Assembly (NCBI GenBank): GCA_036557225.1
Contig: DATBHX010000107.1
Location: forward strand, 1 to 64,000
Direction of reading: 5' to 3'
Source of the DNA: Angelobacter sp036557225
GTDB taxonomy: Bacteria; Acidobacteriota; Terriglobia; Terriglobales; Acidobacteriaceae
DNA: 64,000 nucleotides
In this document: in pieces, positions 51,395 to 60,420 of the stretch
Layout: every line of letters begins with the position of its first letter
How positions within the stretch are numbered: the stretch's first letter is position 1
The notes under the pieces: model-generated
Told to the model about the DNA's origin: nothing
Databases searched by the model: none
The model's input: the letters and a program-made list of their open reading frames with translations, nothing else
Program-made: the position numbers and the translations under genes

Positions 51395-53008
51395 ATGAAA
51401 AAGTGTCTGGCCATATTGGCATCTCTAGGCCTGGTGGCAGGAACGGCGCTGGCACAAACTGCTGCCCAGCAACCTTTGGCCCAAACAGCGTCTGTGCATC
51501 GCACCACCAAAGCGGTGAACTACCGTCTGCGCAATGACGCCGTCAAGATCGACTTTCACGGCACCGAACTGATGCAGAACGCCTCAGGAGAGGCCAAGGT
51601 CACGGGCAAAAAGAGCAGCGTGGAGGTCGACGCGAAGTTTGACGGCCTGGACGATCCCACCAAATTTGGCCTGGAATACCTCTCGCTGGTGCTGTGGGCG
51701 ATCTCGCCCGAAGGCCGCGCTGTGAACCTGGGCGAATTGGTGGTCGATCACAACAGCAGCCATGTAAAAGCAATTACCGACATGCAAACGTTCGGCATGA
51801 TCGTAACCGCCGAGCCCTATTTTGCTGTGAACCAGCCGGGCAATATGGTGGTGATGGAAAACATTGTCGGCGCCACAACGGTAGGCCGGCAGGAGAATAT
51901 CGACGCCAAGTATGAGTTGCTGGGACGCGGCACTTACTCGGCCACCAACACCAAGATCCAGGACGCGATTTTCGGCATCGACCGCAAAACGCCGCGCGTG
52001 CTGTTTGAAGCCCGCAATGCTGTCCGTATCGCCAACCTCGCCGCAGCCGATCGATACGCTCCTTCCATCCTGACCAAGGCCACGGGGCAGCTTCGCCAGG
52101 CTGAGGAAGCCTATGTACAGAAGCGCGACAAGAGCACAGTGGAAACTTTGGCGCGTGAAACCGTGACCACGGCGGAAGAAGCTCGTGTGATGGCGGTAAA
52201 GCAAAGAGCAGAAGAGGAGGCACAGGCCAAGGCCGCCGCAGATAAGAAAGCCGCAGAGGACCGCGAAGCCAAGGCCCGTCAGGACGCTCTGGATGAAGCC
52301 AAGCGCCGCCAGGAAGCCGAGCAGGCGCGTGTTCAGGCTGAGCAGGCCCGCCAGCAGGCGCTGGCTGCACAGGCGGAAGCAGAGCGCATGAAGGCCGAGG
52401 CGGAAAAGGCCCGTAAGGAAGCCGATGCCGCACGCGCCGCTGCTGAACAACAACAACAGGCGCTGGCCGTTGAGGCGGAAAAGGCCCGCAAAGCCGCTGA
52501 AGAGTCTGATCGGCTGCGCCAGCAGGCAGAAAAAGAAAAGGCCGATCTGCGTGCACAACTCCTGCAGCAGCTCAACCAGGTCCTGGCCACGCGCGATACG
52601 GCGCGCGGCTTGATCGCCAACATGTCTGACGTACTATTCAAGACCGGCAGCTTTGAATTGCTGCCCGGAGCGCGTGAGCGTTTGGCGAAGGTCAGCGGGA
52701 TCGTGATCGCCCACCCGGGCCTGCGGCTGGAAGTGGAAGGCCATACAGACAGCGTCGGTGGCGATGACTATAACCAGCAGCTCTCAGAGAAGCGCGCCGG
52801 CGCAGTCCGGGACTATCTGGTGCAGCAAGGCATTTCAGGTGGCGGAATTGTGGCACGCGGCCTGGGCAAGACCCAGCCGGTCGCCACCAATGACACACCG
52901 GAAGGCCGCCAGCAGAATCGGCGCGTCGAATTGGTACTCTCCGGCGACGCCATCGGTATGAAGACCGCCGACGCGAGCACACCGGCGGCAGCGACGGCGC
53001 CAAAGTAG
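51395..53008 (+). CDS. OmpA-family outer-membrane protein with long coiled coil
   Basis: 537 residues from the ATG at 51395, with GAGG 6 nt upstream; a GTG at 51383 is the alternative. Signal peptide to AQTAAQ; an N-terminal beta domain (about 30-190, FGLEYLSLVLWAISPEGRAVNLGEL, YFAVNQPGNMVVMENIVG); a long Ala/Glu/Arg-rich coiled coil (about 215-400). The OmpA peptidoglycan-binding domain follows (SFELLPGARERLAKVSGIV, EVEGHTDSVGGDDYNQQLSEKRA, NRRVELV). It tethers the outer envelope to peptidoglycan. A terminator follows. Confidence 0.95.
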   Translation: MKKCLAILASLGLVAGTALAQTAAQQPLAQTASVHRTTKAVNYRLRNDAVKIDFHGTELMQNASGEAKVTGKKSSVEVDAKFDGLDDPTKFGLEYLSLVLWAISPEGRAVNLGELVVDHNSSHVKAITDMQTFGMIVTAEPYFAVNQPGNMVVMENIVGATTVGRQENIDAKYELLGRGTYSATNTKIQDAIFGIDRKTPRVLFEARNAVRIANLAAADRYAPSILTKATGQLRQAEEAYVQKRDKSTVETLARETVTTAEEARVMAVKQRAEEEAQAKAAADKKAAEDREAKARQDALDEAKRRQEAEQARVQAEQARQQALAAQAEAERMKAEAEKARKEADAARAAAEQQQQALAVEAEKARKAAEESDRLRQQAEKEKADLRAQLLQQLNQVLATRDTARGLIANMSDVLFKTGSFELLPGARERLAKVSGIVIAHPGLRLEVEGHTDSVGGDDYNQQLSEKRAGAVRDYLVQQGISGGGIVARGLGKTQPVATNDTPEGRQQNRRVELVLSGDAIGMKTADASTPAAATAPK

Positions 53009-53032
53009 CACGGTCACAGTTTTGGGACTGAC

Positions 53033-53064
53033 AAGAGGAACCCGAGTCGGTTCCTCTTTGTTTT
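53033..53064 (+). terminator. Intrinsic terminator after the OmpA-family gene
   Basis: AAGAGGAACC / GGTTCCTCTT (53033-53042 with 53049-53058), loop CGAGTC, then TTGTTTT, 25 bp past the stop. Confidence 0.9.
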
Positions 53065-53090
53065 CTGGAATGTTCCCTGCTACCTCACTA

Positions 53091-53153
53091 CCTCAGCGGC
53101 TGAAGCCGATCATTCCGCAAACCATCGCGCAGGCATCAATGCCTGCTCCACCC
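53091..53153. repeat. Dispersed intergenic repeat, copy A
   Basis: CCTCAGCGGCTGAAGCCG is followed about 20 bp later by GCAGGCATCAATGCCTGC and TCCACC. Both parts are small hairpins. The same layout recurs at 60327-60389. Confidence 0.7.
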
Positions 53154-53184
53154 TCGTACAGGAAACATTTTGTCAAAAGAGTAT

Positions 53185-53559
53185 CTAGATGGCAGCTGGC
53201 CGTATTTCGTCGCGCCGCTGCAGGATCTTTAAGACTGACTTGAGCACGCCTTCGCGCGAGTCGCCGGTAACAAAGCTGTTCCCGTCGATATCGGGGCGGG
53301 TTCTTCCCATTTGCAGGATGGGCGCATCGGGCAGGTAGTGGCGGATGGTAAGGCCGATGGCTTTCTTCATCTTCGGTTCAACGCTATCTGCAACCAGAAC
53401 GATATCAAAGTGCTGAGCATGGCAAGCCTGGTCCACGTCTTTCAGACTGGACGCTGTTCGAACGTTGTATCCAGCACGTTCAAGCCAATCAAGCCGCAAA
53501 CGCAGGGCCGGCTCTGTTGCCACGATCAGTAACAGCACAGCAGGGGGATGTTGAGCCAT
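53185..53559 (-). CDS. Degenerate receiver-like protein
   Basis: 124 residues shaped like a response-regulator receiver: VLLLIVATEPALRLRLDWLERAGYNVRTASSLKDVDQAC, then FDIVLVADSVEPKMKKAIG. The Asp in VADSV is one residue off the standard phospho-acceptor place, and the acidic pocket near the N-terminus is absent, so phosphorylation is doubtful. Many acidobacterial proteins of this kind lack an output domain. Function unknown. Confidence 0.75.
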   Translation of the reverse strand: MAQHPPAVLLLIVATEPALRLRLDWLERAGYNVRTASSLKDVDQACHAQHFDIVLVADSVEPKMKKAIGLTIRHYLPDAPILQMGRTRPDIDGNSFVTGDSREGVLKSVLKILQRRDEIRPAAI

Positions 53560-53854
53560 TCACTACACTTCCAAAACCAAGGATTAAGATACTCTAAATG
53601 TCTTTTGTGCTTTCGAACAGGGGCTCTGGTTTAATTTTTTGTTTTCAATGAGTTACACGCACAAGCGCGTGCACTGCAATTAAAAACTCCAATAAAGATC
53701 TGCATCCAAGAGGGCTGCATGTAACTAAGCAGGCGCCTGCAACGTACTGCTCTCAGTTGGATGCGACCCCGTCATCATTTGAGCAAAAATTTTGTCCGGG
53801 CCGAAAGACACAAAGGAAAGGGTTGGGATAAGCTTCCAAAGCAGGATCAAGACC

Positions 53855-55138
53855 ATGGCCAGCTCCCCCGCAGCGACGACCTCTACTCCCTACACGCTGA
53901 AAACCATCCTGAAGTACAAGCCTTTTCGCACGCTGTGGCTGGCACAGTTTGTCAGCATTTTCGGCGATTTCCTGGCCTTGTTCGGCGTCATCAGCCTGAT
54001 TACCTTCCGCTGGCATGGCACTGCGGTCCAGGTCACGATGGTGACGATCGCTTACATGCTGCCGTTTGCCGTGATCAGCCCGATTGCCGGCGTGTTTGTC
54101 GACCACTGGAATGTAAAGCGCCTGATGATTTCGAGCGATCTCATTCGGGGCGCGCTGATCGTGCTGCTGCTTTTCGTGCATAGCGTTCCGCAGATTTGCG
54201 CGATCTTCTTTGTGTTGAGCGCCGTCTCCAGCTTTTTTACGCCGGCACAGTCGGTCACAGTGCGTACGATTGTCCCCGCCGAGGGACTGCTGGCTGCCAA
54301 TGCGCTGATGGCACAGGCGTTTTACGTCATCCGGCTCCTGTCTCCGCTGGCGGCCGGCTTCCTGGTAGCAGCACTGACCGAAAAAGCCTGCTTCTATCTG
54401 GACTCAGTCAGCTTTGTTTTCTCGGCCGCGATGATCTGGCAACTGACAATCGACCGGCCCACGCGCCAGGGCGAGAAGACGGTGAAATCACTCACGGAGG
54501 ATTTTCTCGCCGGCAACAGATTCATCTTTACTCACGCCGGGCTGGCATTTGTGTTTATCGCCATGGCGGTGGCGATGTTTGTGCTGAGTTCGTTTAGCCC
54601 ACTGATCTCGATCTATATTCGTGATTTTTTGCTGGCAGGAACAAAGATGTTCGGGGTTATCAGCGCGATGGTTGGCGTGGGGATGATTGTAGGCACGCAG
54701 CTGGTAACGCGGCTGGTGAAGAGCCGGTCAAAATCGCACGTGGTGCTGGGCGGATTGCTGGCGCTTGGCGTCGGCGCAGCCTTACTCGGCGGGTTCCACA
54801 ATATTCCCCTGGCGGCGCTAAGCACCTTTACCATTGGTTTTGCCATCGCCTTTGTCTGGGTCCCGGCGCAGACCATGTCACAGCAGGAGACGCCGCATGC
54901 CATGGTAGGCCGGGTCAGCAGCAGCTTCATGTCGCTTATCTCGATCTCCCAGGTCCTGGGCCTTTTGCTCTCTGGTTACCTGGCGCAAAAGCTGGGAATC
55001 AGACCGCTGTTTCTTGCGAGCGCCGGGGTGCTGGCCCTGATCTCCGGCGCCGGCTACCTGATGATGCGCGGACGTCCGGCCACCGCAGCGGCTCAAGTTC
55101 CCGCGGCATCCCCTGCTCCGGCAACCAATCCGGAATAG
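53855..55138 (+). CDS. MFS transporter
   Basis: 427 residues from the ATG at 53855 (MASSPAATTSTPYTLKTILKY); the frame is open 21 codons further upstream. About 12 membrane segments are seen, from FRTLWLAQFVSIFGDFLALFGVISLI to ALISGAGYLMM, with the GxLaDrxxRr-like loop replaced by GVFVDHWNVKRLMISSDLIRG between segments 2 and 3, as in the DHA3/enterobactin-exporter-like subfamily. Likely a drug or siderophore-type efflux pump. An Ala/Pro-rich tail ends it. Confidence 0.93.
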   Translation: MASSPAATTSTPYTLKTILKYKPFRTLWLAQFVSIFGDFLALFGVISLITFRWHGTAVQVTMVTIAYMLPFAVISPIAGVFVDHWNVKRLMISSDLIRGALIVLLLFVHSVPQICAIFFVLSAVSSFFTPAQSVTVRTIVPAEGLLAANALMAQAFYVIRLLSPLAAGFLVAALTEKACFYLDSVSFVFSAAMIWQLTIDRPTRQGEKTVKSLTEDFLAGNRFIFTHAGLAFVFIAMAVAMFVLSSFSPLISIYIRDFLLAGTKMFGVISAMVGVGMIVGTQLVTRLVKSRSKSHVVLGGLLALGVGAALLGGFHNIPLAALSTFTIGFAIAFVWVPAQTMSQQETPHAMVGRVSSSFMSLISISQVLGLLLSGYLAQKLGIRPLFLASAGVLALISGAGYLMMRGRPATAAAQVPAASPAPATNPE

Positions 55139-55383
55139 GCGTTCATTTCTGTCGCCAAGCTCTAAACCGCTAGGGGCCTGGGCTAAGCCTTAAATCTTCT
55201 TGAAATCTTCTTGCTCCTGACGCACCGGGCTCGCCCGCGCTCGCCCTGATGTTTCCGAGTCCGATTCCACGTTACTTTCGTGACTTTGTGGGCATGAGTG
55301 TTTTTGATTAGGATTCGCTTACTAAGTGCCCAGCCTGCGTAACGGGGACCCGCCGTTTTTGCAGGCTAATTCTGAGGAGAAGA

Positions 55384-55740
55384 ATGGTGAACCGTAATAG
55401 TCGCCATGCACGCCCGCGATGGATCCGAACCGCATTTCTCGGTTGCCTGATGGCCGTGTTCTTGCTGTTTTCATATCATCCGTTTTTAGCCCAATCCAGC
55501 GCGCGAAAACTAAGAACGCGCATTGAACCTGAATATCCTGAACTGGCCCGTAAGAACAACATCAGCGGAAGCACACGCGTTGAGCTGCTGGTGGCGGCTG
55601 ACGGCAAAGTAAAAGATGTAAAAGTTTTGGGCGGCAACCCAGTGCTGGTTCAGGCTGTGGTCACTGCCGTCAGCAAATGGAAGTATGAGCCTGCTTCCGA
55701 AGAATCCACGATCGTCGTGAAGTACGATTTCAAACCCTAG
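55384..55740 (+). CDS. Short TonB C-terminal-domain protein
   Basis: 118 residues. Basic N-terminus, one hydrophobic segment (LGCLMAVFLLFSYHPFLAQ; signal peptide or anchor), then a TonB-type domain: IEPEYPELARKNNISGSTRVELLVAADGKVKDVKVLGGNPVLVQAVVTAVSKWKYEPA (in parts). There is no Pro-rich spacer, so it cannot span the periplasm as classical TonB does. GAGGAG precedes the ATG by 4 nt. A terminator follows. Confidence 0.88.
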   Translation: MVNRNSRHARPRWIRTAFLGCLMAVFLLFSYHPFLAQSSARKLRTRIEPEYPELARKNNISGSTRVELLVAADGKVKDVKVLGGNPVLVQAVVTAVSKWKYEPASEESTIVVKYDFKP

Positions 55741-55784
55741 TTTTGGTCCCTTCGTTTTGTACAGTCTCTCCTGTTGAATCGGTT

Positions 55785-55820
55785 GGCCCGGAGAAAGCTA
55801 TCCGGGCCGTTTTTCTTTTC
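55785..55820 (+). terminator. Intrinsic terminator after the TonB-like gene
   Basis: GGCCCGG / CCGGGCC (55785-55791 with 55802-55808) followed by TTTTTCTTTTC, 45 bp after the stop. Confidence 0.9.
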
Positions 55821-55842
55821 ATGCGCCTCCGGTTCACGCGCG

Positions 55843-56112
55843 ACAGCGCTCACCGTCCGCTCACCCGAGCGACGGTTGCGCCTGCATTTTACAATTCGGA
55901 TTTGGTGGCGGCGGCTGGACTCGAACCAGCGACCTACGGATTATGAGACCGTCGGACTTTCATTCAAGGGGCTTCGCCCCTCGCGTCCGGTTCGCGCACG
56001 ACAGCGCTCACCGTCCGCTCACCCGAGCGACGTCATGTCGGCATTTTTACAATTCGGAATTGGTGGCGGCGGCTGGACTCGAACCAGCGACCTACGGATT
56101 ATGAGACCGTCG
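55843..56112. repeat. Tandem duplication with 158-bp period including part of tRNA-Met
   Basis: Copy A (55843-55954) and copy B (56001-56112) share ACAGCGCTCACCGTCCGCTC, an ACCCGAGCGACG stretch, TTTACAATTCGG and then the 3' portion of the tRNA; each matching point is offset by exactly 158 bp. The copies differ by small indels and substitutions between the blocks. Confidence 0.85.
55903..55954 (-). pseudogene. tRNA-Met remnant (3' part only)
   Basis: 52 nt identical to the 3' part of the intact tRNA downstream (CCA end, acceptor 3' strand, T arm, variable loop, anticodon arm), breaking off at the 5' side of the anticodon stem. The 5' acceptor strand and D arm are missing, so it cannot fold into a tRNA. 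Confidence 0.85.
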
Positions 56113-56137
56113 CTCTAGCCACCTGAGCTACACCGCC
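56061..56137 (-). tRNA. tRNA-Met (anticodon CAT)
   Basis: 77 nt including an encoded CCA. 5' strand GGCGGTG pairs with 3' CGCCGCC (one G-U); D arm AGCTCAGGTGGCTAGAGC, anticodon loop CTCATAA with CAT at 56101-56103, T arm CTGGTTCGAGTCCAG, discriminator A. The perfect first pair (G1-C72) indicates an elongator; a tRNA-Ile whose CAT is modified to lysidine cannot be excluded. Transcribed on the minus strand. Confidence 0.95.
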
Positions 56138-56361
56138 AATCGAAGGAAGGGGCCAACGGAACAAAAAAGAAGCTGCGCGATCAGGCGTCGGCAGCAGTCT
56201 TGATTGTAAAGTTGCCGTGATTGCAGTGTCAAATTGCAACCACCGATCGAGCCACTTTTCCGTTTCGATCCAACCAACATCTGCCACGACGCTGCTTCAG
56301 ATACAATCAATGTTTTGTCCAGTTTGGCGCGCGATACTCTAAGGGATAGTGCTACAAATCC

Positions 56362-57546
56362 ATGTTGCGTTACTTTACCGCCGGAGAATCACACGGAGAG
56401 GCCCTGGTGGCCCATCTCTCAGGCATGCCTGCCGGCCTAGAGGTAGACCAGGCGTTTCTGGATCGTGAGCTCTGGCGGCGGCAACAGGGATTTGGGCGCG
56501 GCGGTCGCATGAAGATCGAAACTGACCGCGCGCATATCGTCTCCGGTGTGCGCCATGGCAAGACGATCGGATCGCCGATTGCCCTTCTGCTGGAGAACAA
56601 GGATTGGAAGAACTGGCAGGAAGCACTGCCGGTGGAAGCGGGCGACCAGCAGAAGCACAAGCGCGTGGCTTCGCCTCGCCCCGGGCACGCCGATCTGGCA
56701 GGCGCACTGAAATACAACTTTCCTGAAGCGCGCTATGTTCTGGAGCGGGCATCGGCGAGAGAATCGGCGGCGCGCGTGGCCGTGGGCGCGATCGCCAAGC
56801 TGTTTCTCCGTGAACTGGACATTGAAGTCCTCAGCCACGTGATTGCCGTGGGTAAGGCCGCACTCAGCAATGCCGAGATCGCGTGGGAAAAGCTTCAACA
56901 GCTCCATGCTCGCGATGAGGTCCTGCTGAACTGCGCCGATCCGGAGGCCGAGCAACGGATGAAAGCCGAGGTCGACCAGGCGCTGCGCACGGGCGACTCC
57001 GTTGGCGGCGTATTTGAAGTGGTTGCGCACGGCGTTCCGCCAGGGCTGGGCACATTCGCACAGTGGGATGAACGACTGGACGGCATGCTGGCGATGGCCG
57101 TCATGTCATTGCAGGCAGTCAAAGCCGTAGAGATCGGGACGGGCGTGGAGTCAGCGCTTTCGTTTGGCTCGGCTGTGCATGATGAGATCGGCTACAACAA
57201 AGAGAGTATGCGACAGCCCTTCACGGGCTTTACCCGCGCCTCAAACCATGCCGGCGGGATCGAAGGCGGGATCTCCAATGGACAAGACATCCTGGTGCGC
57301 GGCTATTTGAAGCCAATCTCGACGCTGCGGCGGCCGCTGGGCTCAGTCGATTTCGCCACGCGTGAGCCGGTCAAAGCGGCCTATGAGCGCTCCGACGTCT
57401 GCGTAGTCCCGGCTGCGGGAGTGGCGGCGGAGGCGATGGTCGCGCTTACGCTGGCGCGCTGCGCGCTGGAAAAATTCGGCGGCGATTCCATGACAGAAAC
57501 CAAACGGAATTTTGCCGGCTACAAACAACAATTGCGGGAGTTTTAG
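56362..57546 (+). CDS. aroC: Chorismate synthase
   Basis: 394 residues. N-terminal RYFTAGESHGEALVAHLSGMPAGLEV holds the conserved ESHG motif; GRGGRMKIETD and SGVRHGKTIGSPIALLLENKDW are FMN/phosphate-binding segments; RPGHADLAGALKY, RASARESAARVAVGAIAK and GGIEGGISNGQDI (segments) complete the family pattern. It makes chorismate from EPSP with reduced FMN. First of the aroC-def-fmt-rsmB operon (8-bp gap to def). Confidence 0.98.
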   Translation: MLRYFTAGESHGEALVAHLSGMPAGLEVDQAFLDRELWRRQQGFGRGGRMKIETDRAHIVSGVRHGKTIGSPIALLLENKDWKNWQEALPVEAGDQQKHKRVASPRPGHADLAGALKYNFPEARYVLERASARESAARVAVGAIAKLFLRELDIEVLSHVIAVGKAALSNAEIAWEKLQQLHARDEVLLNCADPEAEQRMKAEVDQALRTGDSVGGVFEVVAHGVPPGLGTFAQWDERLDGMLAMAVMSLQAVKAVEIGTGVESALSFGSAVHDEIGYNKESMRQPFTGFTRASNHAGGIEGGISNGQDILVRGYLKPISTLRRPLGSVDFATREPVKAAYERSDVCVVPAAGVAAEAMVALTLARCALEKFGGDSMTETKRNFAGYKQQLREF

Positions 57547-57554
57547 CAGAGAGA

Positions 57555-58067
57555 ATGATTTATCCAATCGTGTTGTACGGCAACCCGGTGTTGGACACGC
57601 CGGCTGAACCGGTAACAGAATTCAATGACGAGCTGAAGAAGCTGGTCGAAGACATGTTTGAGTCAATGTACGCGGCACACGGCGTGGGGCTGGCCGCGCC
57701 GCAGATCGGCATCGGCAAACGCGTGGCCGTGATCGACGTTACTTTCAAAGAAGACCCCGCCGCCAGGCTGGTGCTGGTGAATCCTGAGATCATTCGTCGT
57801 GAAGGCAGGCAGACCGGGCAGGAAGGATGCCTCAGCCTGCCGGAGTTCCGGGAAAACGTGACCCGCGCCAATATCGTGACCGTCCGCGCGCAGAACGTGG
57901 AAGGAAAGTGGTTTGAAAAAACCGGCGATGATCTGCTCGCCCGCGCACTGCTGCACGAGACTGACCATCTGAATGGAAGGCTTTTCATCAGCCATGTGAG
58001 CGGGCTGAAGCGCGACCTGATCAAGCGGAAGATCAAGAAGCTGGTACGCGCCGGCGAGTGGGCATGA
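57555..58067 (+). CDS. def: Peptide deformylase (second copy, with fmt)
   Basis: 170 residues, canonical bacterial type. Motifs GVGLAAPQIG, EGCLSLPEF and HETDHLNG are intact, the last with HExxH (LHETDHLNGRLFISH). The adjacency and 4-bp ATGA overlap with fmt are the classical arrangement, so this is probably the housekeeping enzyme. Confidence 0.98.
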   Translation: MIYPIVLYGNPVLDTPAEPVTEFNDELKKLVEDMFESMYAAHGVGLAAPQIGIGKRVAVIDVTFKEDPAARLVLVNPEIIRREGRQTGQEGCLSLPEFRENVTRANIVTVRAQNVEGKWFEKTGDDLLARALLHETDHLNGRLFISHVSGLKRDLIKRKIKKLVRAGEWA

Positions 58068-58996
58068 AGCTGGTTTTTTGCGGAACACCCCAGTTCGCCG
58101 TCCCCAGCCTGGAAAAACTGGCAGCAGAGAAGTTCGACCTGCAACTTGTGGTGACGCAGCCGGATCGGCCGCAGGGTCGCGGTATGGAACTGACCGCCCC
58201 GCCGGTAAAACAATCAGCGCTCAAGCTGGGCTTGCCGGTCGTTCAACCGGACAAGATCAAAAAGAATGAAGAATTTCAGGCGCAGCTGCGCGCGTTCAAT
58301 CCTGACGCGATTATCGTAGTCGGGTATGGACGGATCATTCCGACGTGGATGCTGGAGCTGCCGCGCTTCGGCAACATCAATGTGCATGCATCGCTACTCC
58401 CGAAATATCGCGGGGCCGCGCCCATCCAGTGGGCGATCGCCAGTGGAGAAAAAGTCACCGGAGTGACCACGATGCACCTCAACGAGGGGCTCGATACCGG
58501 CGACATCCTGCTGCAAAAAGAGATGGCGATCGCCGGCGATGACACATCTGTCACGTTGGCGCCGAAGCTGGCGGTGCTGGGAGCAGATCTGCTGGTGGAA
58601 ACACTGCACGGGCTGGAACAAGAGCGCATTGTCGCGAAGCCGCAGGACCATTCCCAGGCGACGCTGGCGCCGATCCTCACCAGGGAAGACGGCTTGGTCG
58701 ATTTCAACCGCACGGCGGAACAGATTCACAACCGGCTGCGCGGATTTCAGCCGTGGCCTGGAGCGTATATGCAATTTCGCGGGAAGAATCTCAAGCTTGT
58801 AAGTGTGCGACCCGCGGGTGCGGATGCGAAGAATCGTCCCGGGCAGCTTTCGGTTGTTGGGGAGAGTCTCTATGTTTCGTGCAGCGGCGGATCAATGCTG
58901 GAGCTGCTGCAAATTCAGCTTGAGGGCAAAAAAGCCATGAGCGCCCGCGAATTCATCAACGGCTATCACCCGGAACCTGCCGAACAATTGGGCTAA
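58064..58996 (+). CDS. fmt: Methionyl-tRNA formyltransferase
   Basis: 310 residues from the ATG at 58064, which overlaps the def stop (ATGA). MKLVFCGTPQFAVPSLEKL is the conserved start; NINVHASLLPKYRGAAPIQWAI contains the formyl-tetrahydrofolate catalytic Asn/His/Ser-L-L-P pattern; GVTTMHLNEGLDTGDILLQ follows with the catalytic Asp. The C-terminal OB-like domain binds tRNA. It formylates initiator Met-tRNA. Confidence 0.98.
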   Translation: MKLVFCGTPQFAVPSLEKLAAEKFDLQLVVTQPDRPQGRGMELTAPPVKQSALKLGLPVVQPDKIKKNEEFQAQLRAFNPDAIIVVGYGRIIPTWMLELPRFGNINVHASLLPKYRGAAPIQWAIASGEKVTGVTTMHLNEGLDTGDILLQKEMAIAGDDTSVTLAPKLAVLGADLLVETLHGLEQERIVAKPQDHSQATLAPILTREDGLVDFNRTAEQIHNRLRGFQPWPGAYMQFRGKNLKLVSVRPAGADAKNRPGQLSVVGESLYVSCSGGSMLELLQIQLEGKKAMSAREFINGYHPEPAEQLG

Positions 58997-59005
58997 GCTA
59001 AAGTC

Positions 59006-60322
59006 ATGCCTGTTTCTGCAGCTCGTCAAGCGGCTTTCACGATCCTGCTGCGAGTGGAGCGCGAGTCGGCGTATGCGGATGAGCTGCTGCATTCATCGCT
59101 GCTGGATGATCTCTCCTCAGCCGACCGAGCTCTCGCAACCGAGATCGTGATGGGCGTGCTGCGCTGGCGCTCCGTCCTGGACCAGACCATCGCGAAGCTC
59201 AGCTTCACGCCCTTTCGCAAGCTTGACCCGGAGGTCCTTACAGCGCTGCGGATGGGAGCCTATCAAAAACAATTCCTGAGCAAAATTCCTTCGCATGCCG
59301 TGGTGAATGAAACCGTTGAGCTGGTGAAGCAGGCAAAGAAGACTTCGGCAGCGGGGCTGGTCAACGCCGTGATGCGGAAGATCAAGCGCAGCGGCGATGG
59401 GGCTACTGGTGGCGCAGCCGATAGCCAGGCCGAGTCAGCTCATCCGAAGTGGCTGGTAGAACGATGGGCGGAACAGTTTGGTCCCGAAACGGCCGGGTTG
59501 ATCTGCGCATACGATCAGCATGTTCCGCCAGTAGCGATCAGGCTCTGGTCACCGGAAGCTGCGGAGACGCCCAGCGCGGCAGGAATCGATCTGCGGCCAG
59601 GCGTATTGATGCGAAGCGCGCGCATTGTTGCCGGCGGCGAGGTTACGGCGACTGACCTGTTTCGTAGCAGGCAGGTTGCTATTCAAGATGAAGGCTCGCA
59701 ACTGGTGGCTGCGCTGGTCGGTGATGGGCGGCGCATCCTCGACTGCTGCGCCGCGCCCGGAGGCAAGACCAGCGCGCTGGCGAACAGGCTTCCCGAAGCG
59801 GAGATTTTTGCCGCTGAGCTGCATCCGCATCGCGCGCGTCTGTTGCGCAGGCTGGCGCCGCAGAAGAATATCCATGTGGTGACAGCAGATGCGCTGGAGT
59901 TGCCCTTCGCGGAGGCAAGCTTTGATCGCGTACTGGCCGATGTTCCCTGCTCCGGCACGGGCACGCTGGCGCGTAATCCGGAAATCAAATGGCGTCTTAA
60001 GCCGGATGATCTGCGCGATCTGCAATCGCGGCAAACGGCAATTTTGCGCGCAGCCATGAAGCACGTTGCACCTGGAGGCCGGCTGGTGTATTCAACCTGC
60101 TCGCTTGAGCCGGAAGAGAATGAGCAGGTGGTGGCAGCCTGTCTCAAAGACAGCCCAGAGTTCAGGTTGATTCCGATCAGAGAAGAGTTGGAGCGGTTGC
60201 GGCAATCGGAAGATTTGGTATGGAAGGAAATTGATAGTTTGATCCGTGGAGATTTTCTGCGGACAATACCGGGTGTGCATCCCTACGATGGGTTTTTTGC
60301 GGCGATATTGCAACGAAACTGA
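59006..60322 (+). CDS. rsmB: 16S rRNA m5C967 methyltransferase (RsmB/Sun type)
   Basis: 438 residues: N-terminal NusB-like helical domain (about 1-135, ALRMGAYQKQFLSKIPSHAVVNETVELVK in parts), then a Rossmann methyltransferase. SAM motif ILDCCAAPGGKTSALA; first catalytic Cys in DVPCSGTGTLARNPEIKW; second in VYSTCSLEPEENEQV. It methylates C967 of 16S rRNA. Nine bp after fmt, last in the operon. Confidence 0.96.
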   Translation: MPVSAARQAAFTILLRVERESAYADELLHSSLLDDLSSADRALATEIVMGVLRWRSVLDQTIAKLSFTPFRKLDPEVLTALRMGAYQKQFLSKIPSHAVVNETVELVKQAKKTSAAGLVNAVMRKIKRSGDGATGGAADSQAESAHPKWLVERWAEQFGPETAGLICAYDQHVPPVAIRLWSPEAAETPSAAGIDLRPGVLMRSARIVAGGEVTATDLFRSRQVAIQDEGSQLVAALVGDGRRILDCCAAPGGKTSALANRLPEAEIFAAELHPHRARLLRRLAPQKNIHVVTADALELPFAEASFDRVLADVPCSGTGTLARNPEIKWRLKPDDLRDLQSRQTAILRAAMKHVAPGGRLVYSTCSLEPEENEQVVAACLKDSPEFRLIPIREELERLRQSEDLVWKEIDSLIRGDFLRTIPGVHPYDGFFAAILQRN

Positions 60323-60326
60323 CTTA

Positions 60327-60389
60327 CCTCAGTGGCTAAAGCCAACGGTTAAAGTGGCACCTACCGTAGGCATAAACGCCTGCTCCACC
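60327..60389. repeat. Dispersed intergenic repeat, copy B
   Basis: CCTCAGTGGCTAAAGCCA, then GTAGGCATAAACGCCTGCTC and CACC, matching in order and spacing the element at 53091-53153. It fills the gap between the convergent rsmB and PASTA-protein genes and may act as the 3' end for both. Confidence 0.7.
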
Positions 60390-60420
60390 CCGCGATATAC
60401 GCCTCTTCTCAAGGGGAGGC

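Noticed and set aside
55743..55946. Plus-strand frame ending AGLEPATYGL
   Set aside because: This well-known spurious peptide comes from reading the antisense of a tRNA 3' half; it covers the tRNA remnant.
55774..56118. Plus-strand frame containing WRRLDSNQRPTDYE and WTRTSDLR
   Set aside because: Same cause: translated tRNA-Met antisense within the duplication.
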